Source: a virus
Length of the DNA stretch: 24,148 nt
Direction: 5' to 3' (one strand)
Virus record (IMG/VR): IMGVR_UViG_3300006810_000374
Coordinates: 1 to 24,148 of that record
Part shown: one piece after another, positions 13,790-19,983 of the stretch
Layout: each line of letters opens with the position of its first letter
Numbering within the stretch: the stretch's first letter is position 1
Program-made: the position numbers and the translations under genes
The notes under the pieces: generated by a model
The model's input: the letters and a program-made list of their open reading frames with translations, nothing else
Told to the model about the DNA's origin: nothing
The model's database searches: none

Positions 13790-13790
13790 G

Positions 13791-13866
13791 TGGTGGAGCC
13801 AGGGAGGATCGAACTCCCGACCTCCTGGTTGCAAACCAGGCGCTCTCCCTGCTGAGCTATGGCCCC
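13791..13866 (-). tRNA. tRNA-Ala (UGC)
   Basis: Acceptor GGGGCCA/TGGCTCC, D arm GCTCAGCAGGGAGAGC, anticodon stem CCTGG/CCAGG around TTTGCAA (anticodon TGC), T arm GGGAGTTCGATCCTCCC, encoded CCA at 13791-13793. It is very similar to proteobacterial tRNA-Ala. Confidence 0.96.
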
Positions 13867-13876
13867 TGTATGAATA

Positions 13877-14125
13877 TTAACCTAAGTTTCTATTTAAGTA
13901 TGCTTTCATTCTGTCACCTACTCTTTGAGAGTTTCTTGCGACATTGTTACCGATTGTTTCAGCATTCTTCATTATGTTCTTGCTGATTTGCTCTGCGTTC
14001 TTTTGAACGTTTTCACCAACTTTAGAAAAATCAAAATCAATTGCTACGATTTTATCTTTCTTAGTTGTTGCTTTTTTAGTAACTTTTTTTGCTACTGTTT
14101 TTTTGGTTGCTTTTGCTTTTACCAT
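13877..14125 (-). CDS. Lys/Ala-rich DNA-binding-like protein inside tRNA cluster
   Basis: 82 residues. The first 24 are nearly all Lys, Thr, Ala and Val (MVKAKATKKTVAKKVTKKAT), like the tails of histone H1-like bacterial proteins. The rest is a polar amphipathic helix region with repeated KNAE/KNIMKNAETIGNN patterns and a basic C-terminus (RVGDRMKAYLNRN). A nucleoid-associated or RNA-binding role is plausible from composition only; phasin-like helical proteins also look like this. AGGA lies 7 bases before the ATG. The gene is flanked by tRNA-Ala (10 bases away) and tRNA-Thr (42 bases), so its mRNA would be released by tRNA processing. Confidence 0.8.
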   Translation of the reverse strand: MVKAKATKKTVAKKVTKKATTKKDKIVAIDFDFSKVGENVQKNAEQISKNIMKNAETIGNNVARNSQRVGDRMKAYLNRNLG

Positions 14126-14167
14126 TTTATTGTCCTGTTGCGTATTGCAACGTTATCATTAAAGTAA

Positions 14168-14243
14168 TGGTGCTGGTAGTCGGGTTCGAACTGACGACCT
14201 ACTGATTACAAATCAGTTGCTCTACCTACTGAGCTATACCAGC
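14168..14243 (-). tRNA. tRNA-Thr (UGU)
   Basis: Acceptor GCTGGTA/TACCAGC, D arm GCTCAGTAGGTAGAGC, anticodon stem CTGAT/ATCAG around TTTGTAA (anticodon TGT), T arm GTCAGTTCGAACCCGAC, encoded CCA at 14168-14170. It is the first gene of the tRNA transcription unit. Confidence 0.95.
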
Positions 14244-14259
14244 CTGTTATTACGACAAT

Positions 14260-14267
14260 TATTTATA
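14260..14267 (-). promoter_or_regulatory. Late-type promoter TATAAATA before tRNA cluster
   Basis: Perfect TATAAATA on the minus strand, about 17 bases before tRNA-Thr. A weak -35 (CTGACT) stands 16 bases upstream of the overlapping TATAAA, so a sigma70 form is also possible. It follows directly after the terminator at 14293-14319. Confidence 0.6.
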
Positions 14268-14292
14268 GTATATAAGAAATGTAAGTCAGAAA

Positions 14293-14319
14293 AAAAGAGC
14301 ACAATAAATGTGCTCTTTT
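14293..14319 (-). terminator. Intrinsic terminator
   Basis: An 11-bp perfect stem (14293-14303 with 14309-14319) with a five-base loop ATAAA. Its GC core is GAGCACA/TGTGCTC. On the minus strand the hairpin runs into six T residues, and on the plus strand four, so it mainly stops leftward transcription from the 56-codon gene before the tRNA promoter. Confidence 0.85.
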
Positions 14320-14330
14320 ATTAATAGAAA

Positions 14331-14501
14331 TTATTTATCTGAGAATGGCTTTTTAGAAACAAACTCGTTTAATCGTTCTGCTTCTTTTAGTACTTCTTCT
14401 GTGGTAGGCATGTCTTCAGGATTTTTTGCCTTCGCCTGAAGAATTTCTTTTGCCTCTCTTACTAAATCCAAACGTATCTCGTATGGTGTTTTGTTAGACA
14501 T
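14331..14501 (-). CDS. Small conserved-type phage protein, 56 aa
   Basis: 56 residues starting MSNKTPYEIRLDLVREAKEI, a charged helical protein with a conserved-looking N-terminus (KTPYEIRL) that I associate with small hypothetical proteins of T4-like cyanophages. AAAGGA lies 7 bases before the ATG. A GATAAATA late element is 33 bases upstream and the strong terminator follows 12 bases after the stop, so it forms a single-gene late unit. Function unknown. Confidence 0.8.
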   Translation of the reverse strand: MSNKTPYEIRLDLVREAKEILQAKAKNPEDMPTTEEVLKEAERLNEFVSKKPFSDK

Positions 14502-14534
14502 GTTTTAATCCTTTAACCTATGTTATTATGTTTA

Positions 14535-14542
14535 TATTTATC
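14535..14542 (-). promoter_or_regulatory. Late promoter GATAAATA with leader
   Basis: GATAAATA on the minus strand; the predicted start near 14529 gives a leader of about 28 bases with a Shine-Dalgarno site before the ATG at 14501. This is the leadered form of the late promoter. Confidence 0.55.
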
Positions 14543-14578
14543 AAACATTTAAGTTATAATTAAAACTGTGTATTGAAA

Positions 14579-14833
14579 TTATTTCTTTTTTAATTTTGCT
14601 ACTTCTTTTTCTAACTCTACAATACGTTGTCCAAGTAAAGGATATTGCTTTAACCATTTTTCTTCGCGACTAGCAATTTCTAAATCATATCTCTTTGCTA
14701 TCCACTCCATTGTGTTATCCATTTTTACTTGAAACCATACACCCATTTTGGTGTTTTTAAACCACTGATAAAAACTACTACCAATTATACTTGATAGTAT
14801 GCTTTTTAGTGCTAGTATTATTAACCAATTCAT
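14579..14833 (-). CDS. Membrane-anchored coiled-coil protein, 84 aa
   Basis: 84 residues with one N-terminal hydrophobic helix (WLIILALKSILSSIIG, about 3-18), a Trp-rich amphipathic middle (FYQWFKNTKMGVWFQVKMD) and a C-terminal coiled coil (LGQRIVELEKEVAKLKKK, about 67-84). This architecture suits a membrane-anchored spacer or spanin-like protein, but no lipobox is present. AAGGA lies 8 bases before the ATG. It is located 10 bases downstream of the lipase gene, so the two are probably expressed together. Confidence 0.75.
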   Translation of the reverse strand: MNWLIILALKSILSSIIGSSFYQWFKNTKMGVWFQVKMDNTMEWIAKRYDLEIASREEKWLKQYPLLGQRIVELEKEVAKLKKK

Positions 14834-14843
14834 TTATATTTCC

Positions 14844-15650
14844 TTATTTAGGTAATTGTTCGCCGTTGTCGTCCATGTTGTATAAGTACTCATGATATAA
14901 ACCCATACTGTGATCAGCAAAACCATCTATTAAATTAAAAGATTTAAGTGCCATCCAATGTCCTCTACATTTGTCTTTAAAACGTTGAAGCCATGTTGCA
15001 GGTCTTATATTACCATATGTATTAATATACCTTAATACCCCGCCGTGTCTAAACAGTAAGAATGAAGGCGGTACAGCCGTAACAGCATCATTATTATTTC
15101 TGTATCTGTAATATTTGATACCCTCCAATGCTTTAAGAAATTCTGCATTACCAACTCTAGGTTGCCCAAATGTATGTAAGCCACCATTTGGTCTTAACTC
15201 GGCCGCAACAAGCACAGCCATTGCTCCACCTAAACTATGTCCTGTGACCCATACAGTTTTGTCACCTTTTTTGTTATGTTTTGTTAATGCTTCTTTGATA
15301 CCAGGAATAACTTTGTTATACTCTGCATAAAATCCCCTGTGTACTCTTCCTGATATATGATGTTTAACAGGAAACATTTTTAAATCTGCTAAAATATCAT
15401 TTATCTGTGTGGGTTCCGTACCTCTACATGCTATTAATACATCATCCTTATCACTCATTACATAAGCCTGAGCTCCTTCTACATCTATAAATGTTGGTGG
15501 TAATGGTTTGTTTAAAAACTTTTTAAGAGGTGCCAAGTCTTTGATGCCTGGTCGTGCTTCTAATAATTCTTCTGGTGATTGATAGCATTGATGAGCATAC
15601 ATACTCAACAATAAACCGCGATCGCGGTAAGTCATATCTTTTACTGACAT
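14844..15650 (-). CDS. Class 3 lipase (alpha/beta hydrolase)
   Basis: 268 residues. VWVTGHSLGGAMAVL (133-147) is the GxSxG nucleophile elbow with Ser139. The ACRGTEP block (74-80) is typical of lipase_3 enzymes, as are HRGFYAEY (104-111), TFGQPRVGN (160-168), NNNDAVTAVPP (185-195; Asp188) and DHSMGLYHEY (246-255; His247). These enzymes cleave acyl esters of triacylglycerols or phospholipids. No signal peptide is seen, so access to lipid would depend on lysis or on virion delivery. AAGGAG precedes the ATG by 7 bases and a late promoter lies 35 bases upstream. Expression late with a membrane-anchored neighbour suggests a role in host envelope breakdown; this is inference. Confidence 0.9.
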   Translation of the reverse strand: MSVKDMTYRDRGLLLSMYAHQCYQSPEELLEARPGIKDLAPLKKFLNKPLPPTFIDVEGAQAYVMSDKDDVLIACRGTEPTQINDILADLKMFPVKHHISGRVHRGFYAEYNKVIPGIKEALTKHNKKGDKTVWVTGHSLGGAMAVLVAAELRPNGGLHTFGQPRVGNAEFLKALEGIKYYRYRNNNDAVTAVPPSFLLFRHGGVLRYINTYGNIRPATWLQRFKDKCRGHWMALKSFNLIDGFADHSMGLYHEYLYNMDDNGEQLPK

Positions 15651-15684
15651 TTGTTACTCCTTAATAATAAAATTATTATAGTAG

Positions 15685-15692
15685 TATTTATC
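15685..15692 (-). promoter_or_regulatory. Late promoter GATAAATA with leader
   Basis: GATAAATA on the minus strand; predicted start near 15679, giving a leader of about 28 bases with AAGGAG before the lipase ATG. Confidence 0.6.
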
Positions 15693-15694
15693 AG

Positions 15695-15865
15695 TTATAC
15701 GATATAATCGACCCTTTCCTTCTTGGCTGTGTGTATTTGTCCAGTCTTGCGACCATAGTAAGGCTCTTCTTCAATACCTTTTGTGCCACCGCCTTCGGTG
15801 ATTAATAAATGCACAATAGCAATTAAACTTGCTATTATACCTGCCGCCAGTAATACTCCGTTCAT
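15695..15865 (-). CDS. Small single-helix membrane protein, 56 aa
   Basis: 56 residues. The N-terminus [20 protein letters not shown] is one membrane helix, followed by a Gly-rich linker (TEGGGTKG) and a charged tail (EEEPYYGRKTGQIHTAKKE). The ATG overlaps the upstream stop as TAATG, and AAGGAAGAG supplies the ribosome site. It is a type of membrane-anchored microprotein with a cytoplasmic tail; the family is unknown. It ends three bases before the lipase late promoter. Confidence 0.75.
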   Translation of the reverse strand: MNGVLLAAGIIASLIAIVHLLITEGGGTKGIEEEPYYGRKTGQIHTAKKERVDYIV

Positions 15866-16005
15866 TATTTTTTCTCTTCCTTATACTTCTCTTTACGAGG
15901 TATAGTTTTTGTTTTATCCTTTTGTACTTTGTGTCCGAAAGGAGAGTCATGAGTAAACAACTGCAAGTGCGATCTTGTTTTTGGTTTATCCGTTTTCTTC
16001 GACAT
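15865..16005 (-). CDS. Small basic protein with [11 protein letters not shown] motif, 46 aa
   Basis: 46 residues, [20 protein letters not shown] then SPFGHK and a Lys-rich tail. About 40 percent of residues are Lys or Arg. The RSHLxLFxxDSPF block resembles short conserved proteins of marine T4-like phages. The start lies inside the last 20 bases of the ferredoxin gene, with AGGTGA 6 bases upstream, and the stop overlaps the next ATG as TAATG. Such tight packing makes it very likely to be real. The function is unknown. Confidence 0.75.
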   Translation of the reverse strand: MSKKTDKPKTRSHLQLFTHDSPFGHKVQKDKTKTIPRKEKYKEEKK

Positions 16006-16324
16006 GTTTCTCACCTATTGCTACTGCTTCTTCTGTACTATATGGACTTTCGTGTGCCATTGGTTCTTTAGTTTCTGTGATGTTTGGCCACACTTGGCTC
16101 ATTGCATCATTTATTTCTATAAATGGTATTTGTTCTGCTGGTAGCTCATCATCACTCCAAATTGCTTCTACAGGACATTCTGGTTCACATAATGCACAAT
16201 CAATACACTCATCAGGATTGATTACCAGCATATCAGGTCCTTCATAGAAACAATCTACAGGACATACCTCTACGCATTTCGTGTCTTTACATCCAACACA
16301 GGGACTACCTACTATAAAACTCAT
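15986..16324 (-). CDS. fdxA: 7Fe ferredoxin ([3Fe-4S][4Fe-4S])
   Basis: 112 residues, the usual length of Azotobacter FdI/FdxA-type ferredoxins. Nine cysteines lie at 9, 12, 17, 21, 25, 40, 43, 46 and 50. [18 protein letters not shown] (9-26) forms the N-terminal cluster region and [12 protein letters not shown] (40-51) the classic 4Fe motif. The [14 protein letters not shown] and [15 protein letters not shown] blocks are nearly identical to proteobacterial FdxA. It is a soluble low-potential electron carrier. A phage copy could feed electrons to a reductase or, speculatively, to the radical SAM enzyme at 20951. It is driven by its own TTGACT-N16-TATAAT promoter, so it is probably an early gene. 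The Shine-Dalgarno is weak. Confidence 0.95.
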   Translation of the reverse strand: MSFIVGSPCVGCKDTKCVEVCPVDCFYEGPDMLVINPDECIDCALCEPECPVEAIWSDDELPAEQIPFIEINDAMSQVWPNITETKEPMAHESPYSTEEAVAIGEKHVEENG

Positions 16325-16347
16325 AACTCTACTTATCTAAAAATATA

Positions 16348-16375
16348 ATTATACACAATTTTCTAGTAAAGTCAA
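16348..16375 (-). promoter_or_regulatory. Sigma70-type promoter of ferredoxin gene
   Basis: TTGACT (16370-16375), 16-base spacer, TATAAT (16348-16353) on the minus strand, 23 bases before the ferredoxin ATG. It is placed right after the stop of the upstream microprotein gene. Confidence 0.8.
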
Positions 16376-16537
16376 CTATTGTATTACAATACTAGCAAGG
16401 ATAAGCAATAATGTAATTGTGCCTAAAAATATTCCTGCTACTAAAAATGCAAATAGAATTATTCGCAATGGTGTGGTTTTTATTTGGCTGTTATTTTTGC
16501 CTACACCAATAACGGCCTGTAATGCTTCTTTGATCAA
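16376..16537 (-). CDS. Possible small membrane protein, TTG start, 53 aa
   Basis: 53 codons from TTG 16537, overlapping the upstream stop as TTGA. The product has a charged amphipathic start (IKEALQAVIGVGKNNSQIKT) and a strong membrane helix (IILFAFLVAGIFLGTITLLLILASIVI). The membrane helix and the stop-start overlap support coding, while the TTG start and the missing Shine-Dalgarno weaken the exact start. Function unknown. Confidence 0.55.
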   Translation of the reverse strand: MIKEALQAVIGVGKNNSQIKTTPLRIILFAFLVAGIFLGTITLLLILASIVIQ

Positions 16538-16722
16538 AAGAGAAATGTATTTAAATACATTACGGCTAACATTAAGCCAAATACTACTACTTGGATCACT
16601 GCTGGTATAACTACAAACATTTGTAGTACATCAAAGTCTCCTTTCATAAAAAAGTCTTTTTCAAACCACTCTGCTTGTTCTTCAGGTGTGGCTTCTCTTA
16701 CTTTGGAATTATTGGTGCCCAT
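16534..16722 (-). CDS. Small membrane protein, 62 aa
   Basis: 62 residues, MGTNNSKVREATPEEQAEWF followed by an acidic/aromatic patch (EKDFFMKGDFDVL) and a membrane helix (FVVIPAVIQVVVFGLMLAVMYL). The N-terminal half should be cytoplasmic. No clear Shine-Dalgarno is visible and no family is recognised. It begins a run of microproteins that continues to the ferredoxin promoter. Confidence 0.65.
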   Translation of the reverse strand: MGTNNSKVREATPEEQAEWFEKDFFMKGDFDVLQMFVVIPAVIQVVVFGLMLAVMYLNTFLF

Positions 16723-16771
16723 GGTAATATCCAGTATTTTAAGATTATCTCTTTTAAATTTTTCATATGAT

Positions 16772-16900
16772 TTAGAATAATATTGACAAGCATAAAAACC
16801 AAGATCCCCAAAGCATTGCGTAACAAAGTACTTCTGCTTTTTGGTGGACCTTTTTAAATATGCCGGATTTATCTATAATCGTTAGTGCTATCGTTCTCAT
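16772..16900 (-). CDS. Microprotein with hydrophobic C-terminus, 42 aa
   Basis: 42 residues from ATG 16900, where AAAGGA lies 2-7 bases upstream; a longer frame to 16960 lacks this support. The product starts MRTIALTIIDKSGIFKKVHQ and ends in a Trp-rich hydrophobic segment (CYAMLWGSWFLCLSILF) that could insert into the membrane. Function unknown. Confidence 0.55.
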   Translation of the reverse strand: MRTIALTIIDKSGIFKKVHQKAEVLCYAMLWGSWFLCLSILF

Positions 16901-16922
16901 TTCCTTTCTGTTCTCAGTCTGT

Positions 16923-17024
16923 TTATGAAATTGGAGCGATTGCAAATACACTTGACACAAAAATGGTTATCAAGGTTAATAATTCTGCGTGTTCACGAAA
17001 CTTGTTCATTTTTCTCTTGCTCAT
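16923..17024 (-). CDS. Microprotein with one membrane helix, 33 aa
   Basis: 33 residues: a basic N-terminus (MSKRKMNKFREHAE) followed by a hydrophobic helix (LLTLITIFVSSVFAIAPIS). GGAG stands 10 bases before the ATG. The gene overlaps the preceding one by 32 bases in another frame. Its positive-inside layout fits a one-pass membrane peptide, and it could equally be a signal-peptide-like secreted peptide, since VFAIAP offers an A-x-A-type cleavage site. Confidence 0.5.
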   Translation of the reverse strand: MSKRKMNKFREHAELLTLITIFVSSVFAIAPIS

Positions 17025-17133
17025 TGCTAATGCTCCAGTCAACAATCTCCCTTACACTTCGCAATGCACTGTATAAGTTGTCGGATGTCTGGATAGACAT
17101 TGACAACCATATTGTGAATAAACTTCTTATCAT
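16993..17133 (-). CDS. Small helical protein, 46 or 35 aa
   Basis: 46 codons from ATG 17133 (MIRSLFTIWLSMSIQTSDNL...) or 35 from the internal ATG 17100 (MSIQTSDNLYSALRSVREIV). The shorter form is soluble, charged and helical; the longer adds a hydrophobic N-terminus. No Shine-Dalgarno is seen at either, and a late promoter lies 46 bases before the longer start. The composition looks real; the start is unresolved. Confidence 0.5.
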   Translation of the reverse strand: MIRSLFTIWLSMSIQTSDNLYSALRSVREIVDWSISNEQEKNEQVS

Positions 17134-17178
17134 GATGGGAGGTTGATATAATTTTAGTTTATAATATGTTATATGCGG

Positions 17179-17186
17179 TATTTATA
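17179..17186 (-). promoter_or_regulatory. Late promoter TATAAATA
   Basis: Perfect TATAAATA on the minus strand, about 45 bases upstream of the first microprotein ATG (17133). It would drive the microprotein run late. Confidence 0.6.
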
Positions 17187-17198
17187 CATACGCATTTG

Positions 17199-17240
17199 AA
17201 ATACCTAGATTATAGGCCAAATTTGGATTATTTGGTATTT
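17199..17240 (-). repeat. Nested inverted repeat after the PP-loop gene
   Basis: AAATACC (17199-17205) pairs with GGTATTT (17234-17240), and between them sits the perfect palindrome CCAAATTTGG (17217-17226). It lies 10 bases beyond the stop of the PP-loop gene and just before the late promoter at 17179. It may act as a weak terminator or an operator. Confidence 0.5.
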
Positions 17241-17249
17241 TTGTGTATT

Positions 17250-18341
17250 TTAAAAATCGAAACTGTATCGGTTAACTGGAGTTGCTTCTGTGTTTATTAC
17301 TTGTTTTTGATATTCTAAAAATAATTTATTTAAAGTTTCTGGCATAATTACATTACGACCTCTTCTTCTTATATTCCGATTTTTTGTTTTTAACATCATT
17401 TTAACTGAGTCTACTGCAATATCCTGCATAGGCAATCTGTATAATTGATCGAATCTATTATAAATTCCGCTTTCTGATGCTAATATTTTCTTTAGTGTTT
17501 CAAAACCTGTTATTTCTGATTTTTGAGGTATCAACCCATCTATAATATTGTTATACCATTGATATTTAAAAATATAATTGTCAGTTAAATAGGGACTTGT
17601 AGAGATGTACTCTTGAGTGTCAGGTGTTTTTACCATTCTGCTATCATTCTCTATATAAATTTTTTGTTTATTAACTACATCTATATTGTTTTTGAAACCT
17701 GCATATACTATTTCAGGGTTATGGTAGTATATATCTCTAAGACAAAGTATTCCTTTAGATTTACAAAATAGATAATAAGGCGCAAGTATATCATGATAAA
17801 AAGCATCATTCATTCTAATTTTACCAGTACCAGTTTCTTCAGATGCATACTTAAATAAAGGCGGGTCTCCCCCCATTAAAATATTTTTTATTTTATATTT
17901 AGAATGTAATAAATCTAACCAATATAGATGTACTGCTAATTGTGGACTATGATTAGCAAAATCTTTACCGTAACTTAAATGTTTTCTTTCACTAAAAAAT
18001 TTATTTAGATCTATATCTATAATATTTAATTTTACATCATTTATATCAGCCATATGTTGTGCCATGTAAACATCTTCTACATTACAAAATGTACCGTTCC
18101 AAATAGATCTATATGTATATGCTGTTACATCTTTACCTAAGTGTTTTGCTAATGCTAAACTAAATTGACTGTCTAATCCACCACTTAAAGATAAATTAAG
18201 TTTATCCATATCTTTAAGTAATTCATCAGCACATGCAATTACAGATTTGTCAGTCTTTGTTGCAAAGAACTTTACATAAAATGCAGGAGAAATATCTATT
18301 TCTAATCCTGGGTCTTTTCCTAATTGTATATTAGTTTCCAT
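17250..18341 (-). CDS. Asparagine-synthetase-like PP-loop ATP pyrophosphatase
   Basis: 363 residues. LNLSLSGGLDSQFSLALAKHL (48-68) is the PP-loop (SGGxDS) of the N-type ATP pyrophosphatase superfamily, which activates a carboxylate or carbonyl by adenylation. Downstream blocks (FCNVEDVYMAQHMADINDV, ILMGGDPPLF) resemble the asparagine synthetase C-domain and its relatives. The N-terminal glutaminase domain of AsnB is absent, so ammonia or an amine substrate would have to come from elsewhere. No Shine-Dalgarno precedes the ATG. It is divergent from the subtilase gene over 79 bases. Role unknown: amino-acid amidation, tRNA or glycan modification, or peptide cyclisation are all possible. Confidence 0.78.
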   Translation of the reverse strand: METNIQLGKDPGLEIDISPAFYVKFFATKTDKSVIACADELLKDMDKLNLSLSGGLDSQFSLALAKHLGKDVTAYTYRSIWNGTFCNVEDVYMAQHMADINDVKLNIIDIDLNKFFSERKHLSYGKDFANHSPQLAVHLYWLDLLHSKYKIKNILMGGDPPLFKYASEETGTGKIRMNDAFYHDILAPYYLFCKSKGILCLRDIYYHNPEIVYAGFKNNIDVVNKQKIYIENDSRMVKTPDTQEYISTSPYLTDNYIFKYQWYNNIIDGLIPQKSEITGFETLKKILASESGIYNRFDQLYRLPMQDIAVDSVKMMLKTKNRNIRRRGRNVIMPETLNKLFLEYQKQVINTEATPVNRYSFDF

Positions 18342-18366
18342 AAAAAAATAAAAATACTGTTAATTT

Positions 18367-18374
18367 GATAAATA
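18367..18374 (+). promoter_or_regulatory. Late promoter GATAAATA with leader
   Basis: GATAAATA on the plus strand with a predicted start near 18380, so the subtilase gene has a leader of about 41 bases ending in GGAG 7 bases before its ATG. Confidence 0.6.
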
Positions 18375-18420
18375 CATATAGTAATTAGTTATCATAAACT
18401 TAAACGTATGGAGATTCATA

Positions 18421-19950
18421 ATGGCGGCATATATTGTAGCATTAGATAGCGGAACACATGCTGACGCAACAGCGGCTCAAAGTGCTATTACAGGCGCAGG
18501 AGCAACGATTACGGAAACGTATTCTTTTAACTTAACTTATAAAATTGAATGTACAGCGGATCAACTTGCCGCGATAGCAGGTGTTTTACATAGTTCTTTG
18601 GATAGTGCAACTGAAAATTTATCATCGCAGTATTCAACAGATCACTTAAAACATTTATGCAACAATGTATCTAATAGTTTAGCAACTGCATATAATCCTC
18701 TATATACAGGAACAGGTTCTGAAGTTTATCTATTAGATACTGGTATTAACACAAGTCACGTAGAATTTGCAAATGCCACTATTAATAATTTACATAGTTT
18801 ATATACTGTTGATGGAAGTCCGGATTATGCAGATTCCACAGGACACGGTACTGCGATGTGTAGTGTTATCAACGGAGAAAATATAGGTGTTTCACCTGAT
18901 GCAAAAGTCCATAATGTTAAGGTAATGAATAGTTCTAATGTTGCTTTAAGTGTAGGTGATATGATTGGTGCTTTTAACCAAGTTCTAGTACACCATCAAG
19001 CAAATACACCAAATAAAGTTAAAACAGTATGTATACCATGGACTACTGCTAAAAACAGTCTTATAGATGCTAAATTAGAAGAATTAGAATCACACAATCT
19101 AATGGTTATTTGTTCAGCAGGTAATAATGCATCAGATGTAGATAACTACTCACCTGCTGGTTTAGATCAAGTAATGACTGTGGGTGCGTATAACTCTAGT
19201 TATAATGTAGGTGGGTTTGGTGCCGATGCTACTTGGACTGGTACTTCAACTGGAAGTAACCTAGGGGAAGAAGTTGATATCTACGCAATAGGTTCTAATG
19301 TTAGTATTGCCGATCACAGTAATGTATCTAACTACCAATCAGCATATGGTACCAGTATATCAACTGCCATTATCGCAGGTTTATCAGCACAATATATTCA
19401 ACAAACTCCCACAGCAACTTCATCACAAACTAAATCATTTATAGTAAATGAAGGAAAAGTATCAGGGAGAGGAAGATCACTTACATTTATAGATGGACTC
19501 ATAACATCAACAGGTGCAAATGTAGAACTTTTATCAAAGTCCATTGGTGTTAGTCCTCAGGTAGGAGAAGTAAATCTATCCACATTACCATCAGGAATGG
19601 TTATCTCACTTGCTAACGGTCAAACAGGTAATGTTAATGTAGGTTTAAATGCAAGTGCTTCTAACGTTAGTGTTTTAACTTTTAGTCCAGTACCACCGTT
19701 TGCTACTTTTAATACAAGTACAGGTGTAATAGATGTTGATACTACTTCTAATATGACAGGTGTTACAGTTCCAGGTAAATATCACTTTGCAGTAAAAGGA
19801 ACAATAGGCGGCGTAACTAAAGTTGAAGAATATACTATAGGTATTTACGCGGCAGGTGGAGCAGAAACAGATTTAGATGCATCTGCTGAATTTTATTGGG
19901 ACGGTGCAAGTTTCGACCAAGTTGTAAACTTTACATCTACCAAAGAATAA
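18421..19950 (+). CDS. Subtilisin-like serine protease (S8) with Ig-like C-terminal region
   Basis: 509 residues. An N-terminal propeptide-like region (about 1-80) precedes the S8 domain. The catalytic residues are visible: Asp106 in VYLLDTGIN, His142 in GHGTAMCSVI, oxyanion Asn235 in CSAGNN and Ser312 in YGTSISTAIIAG (usually GTSMATP). The region about 365-480 is Ser/Thr/Gly-rich beta strands with the pattern of Ig-like or cadherin-like virion domains. No signal peptide is present. Late promoter and beta-rich tail suggest a structural or virion-associated protease, for example for tail-fibre maturation or receptor degradation; this is inference. GGAG precedes the start. Confidence 0.9.
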   Translation: MAAYIVALDSGTHADATAAQSAITGAGATITETYSFNLTYKIECTADQLAAIAGVLHSSLDSATENLSSQYSTDHLKHLCNNVSNSLATAYNPLYTGTGSEVYLLDTGINTSHVEFANATINNLHSLYTVDGSPDYADSTGHGTAMCSVINGENIGVSPDAKVHNVKVMNSSNVALSVGDMIGAFNQVLVHHQANTPNKVKTVCIPWTTAKNSLIDAKLEELESHNLMVICSAGNNASDVDNYSPAGLDQVMTVGAYNSSYNVGGFGADATWTGTSTGSNLGEEVDIYAIGSNVSIADHSNVSNYQSAYGTSISTAIIAGLSAQYIQQTPTATSSQTKSFIVNEGKVSGRGRSLTFIDGLITSTGANVELLSKSIGVSPQVGEVNLSTLPSGMVISLANGQTGNVNVGLNASASNVSVLTFSPVPPFATFNTSTGVIDVDTTSNMTGVTVPGKYHFAVKGTIGGVTKVEEYTIGIYAAGGAETDLDASAEFYWDGASFDQVVNFTSTKE

Positions 19951-19970
19951 TTTTAATTATTTTAAAGATC

Positions 19971-19978
19971 TATAAATA
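19971..19978 (+). promoter_or_regulatory. Late promoter TATAAATA, leaderless geometry
   Basis: Perfect TATAAATA, then GAGAT and the ATG at 19984. Confidence 0.75.
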
Positions 19979-19983
19979 GAGAT

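Noticed and set aside
13783-13986. Plus-strand frame across tRNA-Ala with the pattern GAREDRTPDLLVANQAL
   Set aside because: This is the well-known false protein made by reading the antisense of a tRNA gene; the tRNA on the minus strand is clear.
16885-17146. Plus-strand frames of 63 and 73 codons
   Set aside because: They lie opposite minus-strand microproteins, two of which have Shine-Dalgarno sites, and have no ribosome site or promoter of their own.
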